Positions 10,020 through 21,789 of a stretch of 64,000 nucleotides of DNA are shown piece by piece. The translations under genes were made by a program, and so were the position numbers. Origin of the DNA: Physella acuta (Eukaryota > Mollusca > Gastropoda > Physidae); assembly GCF_028476545.1 (NCBI RefSeq), contig NW_026732722.1, forward strand, positions 151,001 through 215,000. Reading direction: 5' to 3'. Within the stretch, counting starts at the first letter, position 1; every line of letters begins with the position of its first letter. Under the pieces are notes generated by a model. The model was not told the DNA's origin. It searched no databases and saw only the letters and a list, made by a program, of their open reading frames with translations.

Positions 10020-11401
10020 TTTATAAGTTTAATATATTTCCTTACACACAGTTCACTCCTGTCGAGCCAGGAGCTAGCTGTGTGAAAAAGGTTGCATGTT
10101 TAAAATATATATAGTATACATACATGGCATTGCATACAATATTCCGAGATCATATTTTAAACATGTCATATTTTTTTATTTTTCTTATACAAGACGTCTA
10201 AGTTTGCTATAATTAAAACAATGTTCCTTCGAAGCATATTATTTGGGTACGGGTGGTGGCTTTCCGTGTGAGCCTTTATACTTTCTAAAGGGAGGCATAG
10301 GTTACAAGAGTGACAGGAGTACATCGTTACTTCAGGATGGTTTTTTATATAATGTCCGTATATGTCTAGGTACCAAGTCCAATCTGTGTGCGGAATTTTG
10401 TCAATAAAAATTTCACAAAGTAGGAAGTCCCCGTGTTCATGGCGTTCGTGTATTTTAGCTTCCTCAACTGATTTGAATCGCTGGGTGCAAAATCTGCACT
10501 TTTTGTCGTCGAATACTGATTTTGTAGTTTTTTTTATTTTTTGCTGTTTGTTTTGTGTCTGTGGGGCTGTCTTCCTTTTTCCTTTTTGGACTTGTATATT
10601 CGGGCATATCTGTATCTGTGCTGGGCTTGTTCGAGAGTTGGTTTCAAAGTAAACGTAAAATTGACTGGGTAGAGCGAGGATGGTAGAGGAGAGTTCGATT
10701 TGAGAGTTGTTGATGCAGATGGTTTAACGGTTGGTGTTTTCGCTGTGCTCGTATTAGGGGTTATTGGCTTGCTTGACGGTTTGGCTGGACTAGTTGGTTT
10801 CCTGAATTGAGTTTTGGGTGAGATCGGTGCAGTCGTAGTGGGGGTGGCTTGCATGTTCGTAGATTTAGGAGGTTCTGTTGGTTGTTGCTGCACAGGGATA
10901 TTTGTTGAAGGGTGCTGAGTTGAGATCTGTGCAGTCGCAATTGGGGTGACGTGTGGGTTTACCGGCGTAGGAGGTTCTGTTGATGGCAGCTGTGCAGGTG
11001 TAGCTGGATCCTGTGATGCTGTTAGGTGTGCATTTGATGCTGGGCATTGATTGGTCCAGTGCGAGGTTGAAGAGCAGAACTGGCAGGCTTGTTTCCTTCC
11101 GTTGATTGCTACTAGGATGTTGAGGGATTTGTTTTTGTGATTAATTTGAATGTAATGAGTGATGTTATTTGGGTTGTCAGTGTGTATGGAGAAGTTGCGA
11201 TTACTGGTGTGAGGAATTGTGGTTATGATTGGTTCTTTGCTGCTGTAAGGCTGTAGTGCTTGTATGAGTGTGAGGTCGTTGAGAGTGGGGGGTACCCATC
11301 TAAGGGTTCCGTTTATTTTGTCTTTTTCATGTAGAGTGAAGCGTAATGTGTAGGGGCCATGTATTTTGTGCGTATTGTGTAGAGTGGTGACATCGAATTC
11401 T
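10020..11401 (-). pseudogene. LINE ORF1 copy, broken, with 3' UTR
   Basis: Read on the minus strand, ORF1 starts inside the conserved domain (EFDVTTLHNT at 11401), immediately behind an A-tract (11402-11416). It goes through HGPYTLRF, GTLRWVPP and the knuckle CQFCSSTSHWTNQC (C-x2-C-x4-H-x4-C, about 11085-11045), then a threonine/proline-rich linker read in shifted frames (10534-11047). It ends with C2H2-type fingers including CNLCLPLESIKAHTESHH near 10250. Downstream, CATGCAACCTTTTTCACAC and GGAGTGAACTGTGTG (10120-10050) are 3' UTR words shared with 57090-57150. At least one frameshift lies in the linker, so no full protein is possible. RNA-binding LINE protein by family. Confidence 0.8.
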
Positions 11402-11504
11402 TTTTTTTTTTTTTCTTTTCAGCGAGACTTGTTCAGTAAATGCGCAGAAATAATAATACGAACTGGCAAAGGACCTAATAAAATAATGTTAATCAATTTT
11501 TTTG

Positions 11505-11847
11505 TTATTTATATTACAGCTAGTTGATACTAGTGTTAACTAATTATTGGATTAATCATTAACAATTACTAGGAATTGTAATTAACATTTTGTTATTAAT
11601 CACCAAATGTTTTAGATACTTTTCTTGTAGTTTAATTTTCTATAATTAATGTTTACGTTTGTTTACTTGTTTTTGTTTCAGTATATATTAAAACTTTTTT
11701 CTTTTCTTTTTATTGTTTAATTTTATAATTACCTCCCTTTAAAAAAAACATCATTTGTTATTCCCCCTGACAAAAAAGTTCTACGCGCGAGATGTTTTGA
11801 CAGAAACAGAAGACGACAGCAAACCGCTGTGAACTGTGTGACACCTT
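11505..11847 (+). repeat. composite repeat, copy 3 (5' half only)
   Basis: TATTACAGCTAGTTGATAC through GCGCGAGATGTTTTGACAG and AACTGTGTGACACCTTGGG. It is cut there by an ORF2 fragment, so the G-run and minisatellite are missing. Confidence 0.85.
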
Positions 11848-12107
11848 GGGTGTGATGGTTTTGAGGTGTAGGTTCCTAAAGGTGTCTGTTGTGTCTGTTA
11901 GAGCGTATTTCCTACGCCATTGAATTCTGTTGTATAATGGGGTTGAGAGTTTTTGCATTTTTCGTGTACTAGTTTTTCGTTATTTTGTAATATTTGTAAG
12001 CATTCTGTGTAAAAGGGACTGTGTTTTCCTCTTATGTAATGTGGAGTTGTATTATTGATTTGTGTAAGTTTGTTGAGCTGAATGCCTATATTATGGTGAC
12101 AGGACAA
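11848..12107 (-). pseudogene. LINE ORF2 C-terminal fragment
   Basis: Minus frames contain IGIQLNKLTQINN, FYTECLQILQNNEKL and, in another frame, RKYALTDTTDTFRNLHLKTI. These match the segment downstream of the RT core at 52960-53250 (IGIQLNKLSKINN, FYTQCIQILKNNEHL, RKYALTDTTDIFRNL). A frameshift separates the two parts. The fragment sits inside a composite repeat, replacing its second half. Confidence 0.8.
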
Positions 12108-12740
12108 TCGATCTCAGACAAAATATCTCAGACAAAATATCTCACAGCAAAATTTTAATAGTGTGTGGGATGATTTTAGTTATTTTTTTTATTGACGGTC
12201 ATATGGTTTGTTTATTTTATTTAATGTTGTTTATAGGCCCATATAATAATTGTAAGAATTGTTTGTCGCATAATTTTGTCATATTCTATTAAACTTTTAA
12301 AAATTAAGATTACTAACATAGTATGCGAAGATTAAAGAAATTGTGCTATAGATAGCGTAGGTGAACCTGCCAAACATGAGTTAATCCTACCCTGTCAGGT
12401 TGATGAAACTATATCAAAGAGAATTAAATAACAATAAGGACACACATTCGTATCAAAGTGGCCGCACGCTTTAATTGCAGAGACATGCCTTTAGGGAAAG
12501 GCAACCGCCCTCCATGGACAATATAACTAGTCAATAGTTATGAGTCGGTCACATATCCTTATTTAAACGACAGCGGTCATCGCGGAGTCAAGTTCGCCAT
12601 TGTGTGTATGCAAGCAAAGCAGTATTAGTAGTGGCCTACATCGCAGAAGGAACATAGTTTCTAGTGAATTTATGTCGAGCAAGAGTTCACACAATAGTAC
12701 GTAATCACATAATATTAGAGGTGTGATCACAGCCATACAC
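12108..12740. other. no gene seen
   Basis: AT-rich sequence with three imperfect copies of ATCTCAGACAAAAT (12110-12150). Nothing recognisable on either strand. Confidence 0.5.
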
Positions 12741-13584
12741 CAGGGGTCGGCAACCTTTTGAGACGAAAGAGCCAAAAATTACAATTTACAAAATTTCCCA
12801 GTTTTTAAAGAGCCACTAACATTATTTTTCCAATATTCTGGTATTTGATTAGAATTAAGTAAATACATTTAATTGTTTATTTGAAATAAATACCGTTAAA
12901 TATGAACTAATACTGATTCATAGAATAACATGTTTCGCACAAAAAAGTGTTTAAGATAGATCTGAAAAGATTAAGTTAGTTATCAAATAATATAACTATA
13001 TGACAATCCCAATCCACTTTAGAAGCCAATAACTTTGTTTTTCTTTTTTTTTACGGACACCACTGGCTCAGGAAATGTTCCCCATTGCCAAGCAGCCCTC
13101 AACTCTGACTAACTGGCTTGGATATAGGTTTGATAACCGAATCGGTCGATTCTGTCCTTCGGTTCTCACAGTGCTTATCTTCCACCCTACTCGTTCCCCA
13201 CAGTCCAGTACCTGGCTCCACAGTATGATACTAATAACTAAAATACTTCGGTAGAGGGATGCATTCTGAGTAAAATAACATTCCCCATTTAACAATATTC
13301 GAAAATGTCGGCACTTCAGCAGTGGCAAGGATGGAATAGTCGAAGCGGGGCTGGCTACAGCACGGCTGTGGGGTTGGGCCTGGTGCCCAAGCGGCTGTCG
13401 GCTGTCCGTTTACTTTCTACCTCACCTATTCTCGCTGTTCTCTGATGAGTTATTTTTAATCCTATTTAAAGTCGTTTTACTTTAAAATATATTTTTGTTA
13501 GTTTAGAAAATAAAATAATATAATTATTAATCATTGTTCATGGACTCGAGAGCCGCACCTTGACATCAAAAAGAGCCGCATGTC
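12741..13584. mobile_element. hAT element, longer family, right end lost
   Basis: The left TIR CAGGGGTCGGCAACC begins at 12741. AGAGCCACTAAC and AAAGAGCCGCATG mark sub-terminal repeats. The interior TGGGGTTGGGCCTGGTGCCC and CGGCTGTCAGCTGTCC-like words recur at 23770-23830, 59170-59240 and 63300-63330. The right TIR is missing: at about 13585 the sequence changes to a U2-headed LINE 5'-region fragment (GGTGTCGTAAGGCTGAAAAA). Non-autonomous. Confidence 0.75.
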
Positions 13585-13660
13585 CAAGGTGGGTGTCGTA
13601 AGGCTGAAAAACAGAAAATACAATACAAGTACTGGGAAACAAATATAAACGATAGAATTA
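13585..13660 (-). repeat. fragment of the U2-headed LINE 5' region
   Basis: The reverse complement holds CCCAGTACTTGTATTG and TTTTTCAGCCTTACGACACC, which match 50476-50560. The same fragment is at 24028-24095, again just upstream of a composite-repeat leader. Confidence 0.7.
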
Positions 13661-13689
13661 TTGCAGTACTTTAAATACAGTTTACACAG

Positions 13690-14060
13690 TTTTCTTGGTA
13701 TTAATAGTACAGCTGGTTGATACTATTGACTACTTAGTATTGGATTAGCAACTAACAATTACTAGGAGTTGTTATTAACATTTTCTTATTAATCACCTAA
13801 AGTTTTAAATAATTTCTTTGTAGTTTAATTTTTTATAATTAATACTAACGTTTCCTTACTTGTTTTTGTTTCAATATATATCAATTGTTTTTTCGTTTTT
13901 TTAATCGTTTAATTATATAATTACCTCCCCTTAATTAAATTATTGTTTGTTATTTTTCCTGACAAAAAAGTTCTACGCGCGAGATATTATGACAGAAACA
14001 GAAGACGACAGCAAACCGCTGTGTACTGTGTTACACCTTGGTGCACTCTCGGTACTCACC
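13690..14060 (+). repeat. composite repeat, copy 4 (5' half)
   Basis: TTCTTGGTATTAATAGTACAG through GCGCGAGATATTATGACAG and CTTGGTGCACTCTCGG. The G-run and minisatellite are absent; a C-rich segment follows. Confidence 0.85.
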
Positions 14061-14269
14061 CCCACTTCACCCCACCCCCACCTCTCCCTAATTCTTCAGC
14101 AGGTCTTAACACACAAAAATTACCAATCGCTCTCTAGAGGGTATCGCACGGGCACACGGATCAGCGCGGCGTGAGTACACCCCAGTAGCACGTGCATCAA
14201 TCATTGACCAGCCGGGTGAGAAACACAATCAGCGCGGTGGTAACAAGGTCGGTAACCGGATCTGTTTGA

Positions 14270-14800
14270 CACGTGGTAAGATAGCCGGACCCGGTAGACG
14301 GAACACTTAGCCGGACCTGTTAGCCGGAACACTTAGCCGGAACACTTAGTAAACCGGATCACGGAGCTAGCCGGACCACTGAGTTAGCCGCATCACTGGG
14401 TTAGCCGGAATACTGAGTTAGCCGGAAAACTGAGTTAGCCGGAATACTGAGTTAGCCGGAATACTGAGTTAGCCGGAAAACTGAGTTAGCCGGAATACTG
14501 AGTTAGCCGGAATACTGGGTTAGCCGGAATACTGAGTTAGCCGGAATACTGAGTTAGCCGGTCCCGTAAGCCGGACTAATGATTTAGCCGGACCACAGAG
14601 TTAGCCGGACTAGTTAGCCAGATCAATATGTTAACTGGAACACTGAGTATCGTACCACTGAATTAGCCGGACCACTGATTTTGCCGGACTACTGCGTTGG
14701 CCGGAACGCTGACTTAGCTGGACCGCTAAACAAACCGCGCCACTGATTTAACCGGACCCTTGAAAATTGGACCATAATTAGCCCACTAGTAATCCGGACT
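14270..14800 (+). repeat. 16-17 bp minisatellite, TTAGCCGG type
   Basis: The core unit GAGTTAGCCGGAATACT is repeated about 12 times between 14390 and 14560 and degenerates on both sides into looser GTTAGCCGGA, GCCGGACCACTG and AACCGGACC units. It is clearly more GC-rich than its surroundings, and no ORF is maintained. Confidence 0.9.
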
Positions 14801-15440
14801 ACGGAATGAAAGAACTTTTCTCTTAGCAGCCGTCACGTGATACCCGTCTCCCAGCATCAATCATGCATGTGTTCATAAGCCGTGGGCGCCATGTTTCTTG
14901 TCGTGACGTCACACATCATGGAGGTAACCTCTGATCAAAATCCTCCCCCCCCCCCCCCGCCACCCCTACCAGAACAAGAGAGTAGAGATGGCTTACAGTA
15001 ATGATATATAGGGATTATGGCCGAGCCTGAGGGAATGATCTGTTTCAGCTGTCTCTTGTAGCTTTCTATAATTCATGATATTGTGGTTCTGTCAAAAAAA
15101 CAGAACATGGAATCTATAAATAGCCAGATCTAGATCGTGTACAGTGAAAGAATCGACATACTTTAATGCGTTTTTTTTTAGAAATATTGGGGGGGGGGGG
15201 CGGATTTGCAGATATAGATTTGTCGTTATCTCTTCTTAATATTTGTTCTTAAATGTAACATTGCATATTGAACACAGACGACGAACTGCATTCGTGTATA
15301 ATTGAGCAAGATTGTAAGAAACTAGTAGATACTTAGCAGAGTTTAATATTTCAATAAAATTCAATTTCCATTCAGGAAGTATTTTTATCAACTAACCAAA
15401 GTTTCACGGCGACTAGATGAAAGGTGCAGCCATACACAAA
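14801..15440. other. no gene seen; CRE-like palindrome at about 14904
   Basis: Contains GTCGTGACGTCACACATCATGG with the palindrome TGACGTCA, poly-C (14945-14960) and poly-G (15190-15200) runs, and otherwise AT-rich sequence. No coding motif. Confidence 0.4.
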
Positions 15441-15446
15441 CGGCAC

Positions 15447-15500
15447 ACACACACACACAGAGACACACACAGACACACACACACTCACAACACACATACT
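15447..15500. repeat. (CA)n microsatellite
   Basis: Interrupted CACACA run with GA interruptions. Confidence 0.9.
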
Positions 15501-15750
15501 TTCATTTTTATGTGTATAGACTACACGACCCGAAACCCTATTTAGCTAATTAAGTCGAGATGTCTGACCAAGTCTAATTTACCTAATTGACTAGTTACTC
15601 GACATTAGACAATTCTCGTCACGAATCTTACACTTCACTCCCGTTCGCGCATGCGTCAAGATGGTCGTCAGTCGTTGGTAGAGCTCTTGATCCAAAGTCA
15701 ACAAGTTTTTGACCAGATTTTTGTCGCGTGGTGCCCTAGGTCACCTGAGT

Positions 15751-15832
15751 GATGACGTGTCACACAATATGATGACGTGTCACACAATATGATGACGTGT
15801 TACACAATATGATGACGTTTCTCACACAAGGC
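15751..15832 (+). repeat. 20-bp tandem repeat with CRE-like half sites
   Basis: Four copies of GATGACGTGTCACACAATAT, the last degenerate. Each holds TGACGTGTCA, close to the bZIP palindrome TGACGTCA, an exact copy of which is nearby at about 15878. No promoter elements were identified. Confidence 0.75.
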
Positions 15833-16272
15833 TCGCGTGCACGGAATCACGTGATAATCTCGCGGTTGATTTGTCTGACGTCACGTAACGGAACTTATAA
15901 GGTACCGAAAGAAATTTCGCTCGTACAAAAAAAAATATTTCCTGCGGCCAATCAATGTTCACTAATATTTAATCTTCATGACCGGCGAGTGTGTTTTCGA
16001 CCCCACCAAATCAATATACCTTCGTATCATAGAATTTCTATTTATGCCTTGCTTGTTCAAATCTCAAATCATTGTTTTATGTCGTATTGGTGGCATTTCC
16101 GTTTTTAAAAATTCAATTGGTTTGTTTTATTTAAGAAGGATAATCGGAGTTATACGGAGCATTTTTAGAAGAGAAACTTGAGTAGGTTTTTTTTTAAACT
16201 TTGACGTTTTAAAATTTTGCTTGCTTGCAAAAAACAAATATTATGGTAAAATTCGTCCCGATTGGGATCAGA

Positions 16273-16763
16273 CAGTGGCGTCGCTAGGTCGGGTGTCACC
16301 GGTGCGGCCCATAATGGTGTCACCCCCCCCCCCCCCAAGAAAAAAATTATCCATATATCCATATTATATATATATATGTGTGTGTGTGTGTGCATGTGTG
16401 TTTCGGCCTGCATTGGCCCATAATTTAAACGTATGCGCATACGCGTATATGTATGTGTACAAACTTTAATCACTGCAGACTTAATAGTAAAGATGTTTAT
16501 CTATAGTTTGTTAATTACACAGTTGGATGTAGCATTGTTTTCTCTATAGTTAGCACGTTTACGTCATGGTGTCACCCCCACCATATTGTAATTATTATCG
16601 ATCTCTACATAAAAGACTATTTAAATTTAATTAATCATTAATGGAACTAGCAAAAAAGCCTTTTTCTTCTGTACATTTTGCAATTTTTTGCCATGTTGTC
16701 ACCCCCTTAAATGGTGTCACCCGGTGCGGTCCACACCCCTCGCCCGCCCTCGCTACGCCTCTG
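16273..16763. mobile_element. hAT-like element with CAGTGGCGT ends
   Basis: Left CAGTGGCGTCGCTAGG and right CTCGCTACGCCTCTG are imperfect inverted repeats. The flanks GGATCAGA (16265-16272) and GGAGCAAA (16764-16771) agree at six of eight positions, so the insertion is old. Sub-terminal repeats of ATGGTGTCACCC occur at both ends. No transposase frame. Confidence 0.7.
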
Positions 16764-17149
16764 GGAGCAAAGAGGGTTTCTTTCAGACATTTTTTAATCT
16801 CAAGTTGGGGTGCACTTACAATTTCCGCATGGATGCAATCGTTAAAAGTATATATTTTCTGTGTAAATGTTGTTATCTATTTCATCTGGTGGAGGGTGAT
16901 GAAGGGGGCGGTGAGAGTGCTAAAGAGGCCATTCCCCTCCCCACCCCAGCCGTTACCGTGAGATACATGACAGAAACAACTAGAGCCATCCGAATATATT
17001 CTTACTGATATTGTTTACCTGGGCAAATGTATACAAATCACAACTAATCTACATCGTGTATAGATCGATTAATCGATATCCGTTCACAACAAATTAGGTT
17101 CGGCTGACCTTAAGATATTTGGTATAACGGTAGGTACCAGCCTTCCCCT

Positions 17150-17990
17150 GACTCCCCCTCCTCTCACACCCAAAAGGACAACTCCCCCCACCCCCCACTA
17201 ATCCAAACACCCCCCACTCAACTTACCCACATGAAGAGAATTATATGTATAGATACACACAAACACTCAAATAATTTCCCTTGCCTACACTACAACAACA
17301 CATTGACATAATCATTTTCCTACACTAAATTCCCCCACAATAAATTCCCCCACACTAAATTCCCCCGCACTAAATTCTCCCACACTATATTCTCCCACAC
17401 TGAATTCTCCCACACTAAAATCTCCCACACTAAATTATCCCCCACTAAATTCTCCCACAATAAATTCTCCAAAACTAAAAATCTGCCAAATCTAAACTCG
17501 ATACAAAAATAGTCTCCACCAAATTCGCCCAAACATTCAATTCCCCCATACTAGATTCGATCACACACTTCCCCCCCCCCCCCCCCACGTGAAACTAAAC
17601 AGAATATTAGTGTTAGTCCCGCCCGAGAGTGCACCAAGTTGTAACAGTTCACAGCGGTTTGCTGTCGTCTTCTGTTTCTGTCAAAATATCTCGCGCGTAG
17701 TACTTTTTTATCAGGGGAAATAACAAACAATATTTTTTTTTAAATGGGAGGTAATTATAAAATTAAACGATAAAAAAAAGAAAAAAGTATTAATATATAC
17801 TGAAACAGAAACAATTAAACAAACGTAAATATTAATTATAAAAAATTAAATTACAAGAAACATATCTAAAAAATTTGGTGATTAATAACAAATTGTTAAT
17901 TACAACTCCTAGAAATTGTTAGATGTTAATACTATAATTAGTAGACACCAGTATGAACCAGCTATAATATTAATACTAACAAAATTGAAA
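17150..17990 (-). repeat. composite repeat, copy 5
   Basis: The reverse complement shows leader, GCGCGAGATATTTTGACAG block (17668-17695), G-run (17570-17588), minisatellite units (17325-17480) and tail. TATATTAATACTAAC near 17970 is the leader end. Confidence 0.85.
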
Positions 17991-18164
17991 AATCGATTCT
18001 TCATTACAGGTTTCAAAATTAAGTGTTCTTATAATTATATCTGGTTTTTTTTTTTTTTTTTTTTCTTCTACTTTTTATCTGCGTATTTACTGAAGTCTCG
18101 CTTAATATGTTAGCGCAGGGTCGGCAATACACAAATGGCAGAAAAAGTAAAGATCGTGTTTCAA

Positions 18165-18335
18165 TCACCTCGACATACAGGGAGATAATGTGGTCAGTAC
18201 TAAGCCTACCCGCCTTAGTTACCTAAGGTGCGCCAAGTACCCATTAGAGCTGGGTGAACTCACGGAGCCCAACAGAACTGAGCCCGGAACTCGAGACATT
18301 CGGACTAGCAGTAGAAAACTTTGTGTTTAGAATTA
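18165..18335 (-). repeat. SINE-derived segment within composite-repeat tail
   Basis: The reverse complement gives GACTAGCAGTAGAAA-type head sequence, CTCGAGTTCCGGGCTCAG (a decayed B box) and ACCCAGCTCTAATGGG. It is the same SINE-plus-tail arrangement as at 24955 and 34676, so the SINE inserted in the composite before it spread. Confidence 0.7.
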
Positions 18336-19430
18336 TAGCTTAAAAAGTGTACTCTTACTTTTGTAATTTAACGCTTGTGAAAGCTAGTTAATATATAGGG
18401 TATAAGACATGCTTTTTCACTACTATTTGGTCTTAGATGAAGAAATAAAAAAGTACCGTTTACAAATGACACAATCCGTTACATTGTCACACGATCCGGT
18501 GGTCGATTAAACCTCACCCAGAAGGACAACTCATCCCACCCCCCACTAATCCAAACCCCCCCACTCAACTTACCCACAGTAAACCCAATCACACCCACCA
18601 TACATTTATTTATATACACACAAACACTCAAATAATTTCCTTTGTCTACACTACAACACCACATACTCATCTCTCTCATCAAATTCCCCACACTAAATTC
18701 TCCCACACTAAATTCTCCCACACTAAATTCTCCCACACTAAATTCCCCACACTAAATTTCCCCACGCTAAATTTCCCACACTAAATTTTCCCATACTAAA
18801 TTCCCCCACACTAAATTCCCACACACTAAATTCTCGCACACTAAATTCTTCCACACTAAATTCTCCCACACTAAACTCTCCCACCCTAAAAATCTCTCAG
18901 ATCTATACACGATACAAAATTTGTCTCCCCCAAAATCAACCAAACATTCAACTCCCCCTTACTAGATTACATTACACCCTCCACCCCCCTCCCCCCCCCC
19001 CCCACCACGCCAGCCCAATATGGAACTAAACGCTGACACAGAAAATTAGTGTTAGTCCCGAGAGTGCACCAAGGTGTAACATAGTCCACAGCGGTTCGCT
19101 GTCGTCTTCTGTATCTGTCAAAATATCTCCCGCGTGGAACTTTTTTGTTAAGGGAATAAACAAATATTAATTTTTTTTTCAAGGGAGGTAATTATACAAT
19201 TAAACGATAAAAAGAAATTGGAAAATAAAAATATATTTTTTTAGCAAAAACAAGTAAAAAAACGTTAGTATAAATTATAGAAAATTAAAATACAAAATAA
19301 ATGTTTAAAACCCTTGGTGATTAATAACAAAATGTTAATTACATCTGTTAGCATTTGTTAGTTGTTAATCGGATAATTAGAAATACCTAATATCAACCAG
19401 CTTTAATATTAATACTAAGAAAATATATTT
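18336..19430 (-). repeat. composite repeat, copy 6, near full length
   Basis: In reverse complement: leader (19430), CAGAAGACGACAGCGAACCG block, G-run (18985-19005), GGGGGAGTTGAATGTTTGG, about 14 minisatellite units (18670-18890), GTGTGATTGGGTTTACTG, ATTAGTGGGGGGTGGG, and TAAGACCAAATAGTAGTG, then the SINE-bearing tail. The fullest view of the family's order. Confidence 0.9.
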
Positions 19431-19639
19431 ATTTGTGTTATCTCACAAATTGTGGATCCTACAATTTTATATTTGCTATTTAAGTCCACGACAAATCCTG
19501 ACCACGGCTTGGGTGGCTCAATGAAATCCTGGGCCCCACCACCCCGTAGCCAAGTCAACAACCACAACATCTTGTCTACCACAGGAAGAATGTACAGACC
19601 CCCATCCAGCTGAAACACCCACAGTGCAAGCTTATAACT

Positions 19640-19850
19640 AAAACATGTATAAATCATCTCCAGTTCGCACCCCAGATACATGAGACATACGAAATAGAGT
19701 CAATGAATTTAAATTATCTCGGGGTATATAGGAGGGGGGGGGGGGGGTAGTGTGTTCAGCACAATGCCCAGCCGCTGTTACTTTGCCTAACGCCAATCAG
19801 TGGAGTGGCGTGGTCTAGCGGCAGAACGCACTCTTGACGCCCTGGATGTC
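19640..19850. repeat. rearranged SINE sequence beside hAT remnant
   Basis: SINE body words are in reverse (GTGTGTTCAGCACAATGCCC) and a head is in forward sense (GTGGCGTGGTCTAGCGGCAG). A paralogous arrangement is at 46745-46965. Confidence 0.6.
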
Positions 19851-19859
19851 CCGGCTTCT

Positions 19860-20545
19860 TTACCCTTTATTATATTCATGCAAGAAAACGCTGGCTTGTA
19901 TGAATATGTTGACCCGAAGATCGTCAGCACTCCAGATAACAACTTCTTCACCCCACTTTACTATCCTGGGAGACTATTCAATGCGTCACATATTAGTGCC
20001 TCAACTCGCAGCATATCTTTTAGAGTCGTCCTTTTGTGCAGCGTAACGTGCATGTTTTACTGGACCTCCAATTCTCCTAACTTGCTCGTGATTTCCGTGA
20101 ACTTACCACTCCACAAATGTTTGGTTGTCAAATCCAGGAACCTATTCATAACGTTTGAGATCGTAGAAAACTCCGGAAGACTTTTAGAACTGACCGGTCC
20201 GAATTTTCCCTACATCACATCAATCTCTCTGAAAACGGGCTATAAACAACAAACAACATTCAACAACAACAACAACAATTTCTCTAAAATTAGCTACTAT
20301 GTAAACGTAAGCACTACACATAACAGCCAATCACTAATTAGTTAAGCATAAAAATTCTCAATGTTTTTGAAAACCTAAGCGAAGCTAGGCAGCAGTTCTA
20401 ATACAATAGCGAGTGTTTATTGTTTCTATTTATTATTATATCGTTCATTACCGAGTGTTGCAGAACAACATTTTAATGAGTTTTGAAAATAAGATAATTA
20501 TTAATTTGTGTGCATGGCGCCGTTTGTTTTCCGACCCTGATCCAT
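19860..20545 (-). pseudogene. hAT transposase C-terminal remnant
   Basis: The minus translation includes a segment close to LTIFGSTYSYKPAFSCMNII just downstream of the position for KKLLSGV. This is the hallmark of the hAT C-terminal dimerisation domain (family knowledge: L-S-I-F-G-S-T-Y-x-C-E-x-x-F-S-x-M-N). Upstream are RFLDLTTKHLWSGKF and HVTLHKRTTLKDMLR. Several in-frame stops make it dead. The paralogue at 46970-47650 has the sequence in better shape. A plus-strand frame of 181 codons over the same DNA is antisense noise. The 5' end near 20545 has lost the CAGGGGTCGG terminus. Confidence 0.7.
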
Positions 20546-20582
20546 TACTTTTTTTTTTTAATCTAATATAAAAAGTTCAATT

Positions 20583-20700
20583 CTTTTTTTTTCTTTTTAT
20601 TTGCAATTTAAAACAAGTACATTAACATCAGCAAAATTTAACATAGTTGAATTTATACATGAACTAAATAAAACGATGGTTTTCAAGTCCATTACAATTG
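20583..20700 (-). repeat. LINE 3' tail fragment
   Basis: On the plus strand a T-run is followed by TTTATTTGCAATTTAAAACA and CATTAACATCAGCA. The same 3' end occurs at 47700, 28210 and 31122, each behind a T-run (the A-tail in reverse), so the fragment is the extreme 3' end of a minus-strand LINE. Confidence 0.8.
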
Positions 20701-20769
20701 CATGCTAACAAAAAAAAAATTCGCTGACTAAAGTTCAAAAACGCTGACGTTCTGCTACGCAGTACATAG

Positions 20770-21595
20770 TAAAATTTCTTGGTATTAATATTACAGCTAG
20801 ATGATCCTAGCTACATTTAATTATTGTTGTTGGATTGACATCAACATTTACTGGGAGTTGTAATTAAAGTTGTGTGATAAATCACCAAATGTTTAAATTA
20901 ATTTTTTACATTTATTTTTCTATAATTAATATTATTGTCTGTTTATTAGTTTATGTTTAAAAATGGTTTACTACTTTTTCTCTTTCTTTTATTATTTATT
21001 TTTACAATTACCTCCCTTGAAAAGAAAACATTGTTTTCTCCCCTGACAATAAAGTTCCACTTCCACACGCGAGATACTTTAAACAAACAAAAGACGACAG
21101 CAAACCGCTGTGAACTGTGTTACACCTTGGTGCACTCTCGGGACTAAAACTAATAATCTGTGTCAATATTTAGTTTCATGTGGGTGGGTTGGGGGGGGGG
21201 GGGGAGGTGTGTGATGGAATCTATTATGGCGGAGTTGAATGTTTGGGCGATTTTGGTGTATCGAGTTTAGATTTGTGAGATTTTAAGTGTGGGAGCATTT
21301 AGTGTGGGAAAATTTAGTGTGAGAAAAGTTTGTCTTTGAGAATTTAGTGTCCGATAATTTAGTGTGGGATATTCATTGTGGGATAATTTAGTGCGGCGGA
21401 ATTTAGTGTGGAAGAATTCATTGTGGGAGAATTTAGTGCGGGAAAATTTTGTCTGGGTGAATTTAGTGCGGGAGAATTTAGTGTGGAAGAATTTATTGAG
21501 CGATAATTTAGTGTCGAAAAATTTAGTTTGGCCGAATTTAGTGTGGGAAAAGTTAGTGTTGGCGAAATGATTGTGTTGTAGTGTAGTTACTTATA
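20770..21595 (+). repeat. composite repeat, copy 7
   Basis: TTTCTTGGTATTAATATTAC leader, ACACGCGAGATACTTTAAAC block, G-run 21190-21204, and about 18 imperfect minisatellite units (21280-21560). It runs without an A-tract into the 3' end of an ORF1 copy at about 21690. Confidence 0.85.
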
Positions 21596-21789
21596 TAACG
21601 GTGCTTTTGTTAGCCCTATATCTAAGACTAAATAGTAAGGGGAAAAACATGTCTAAAACCCTTTATGTTAACGAGCTTTTACAAGCCCTAAAACGGGGTG
21701 GAGGGTGCTGACTCGTGGTCACCTTCATTAACTTCAGCTGCTTTTGGTGTTTTCTCTGGTTCTGGGCTGTCCTCTTTCTTCCTTTTGGT

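Noticed and set aside
19800-20345. 181-residue plus-strand ORF
   Set aside because: It is antisense to a hAT transposase remnant, and the equivalent at 46.9 kb is not open.
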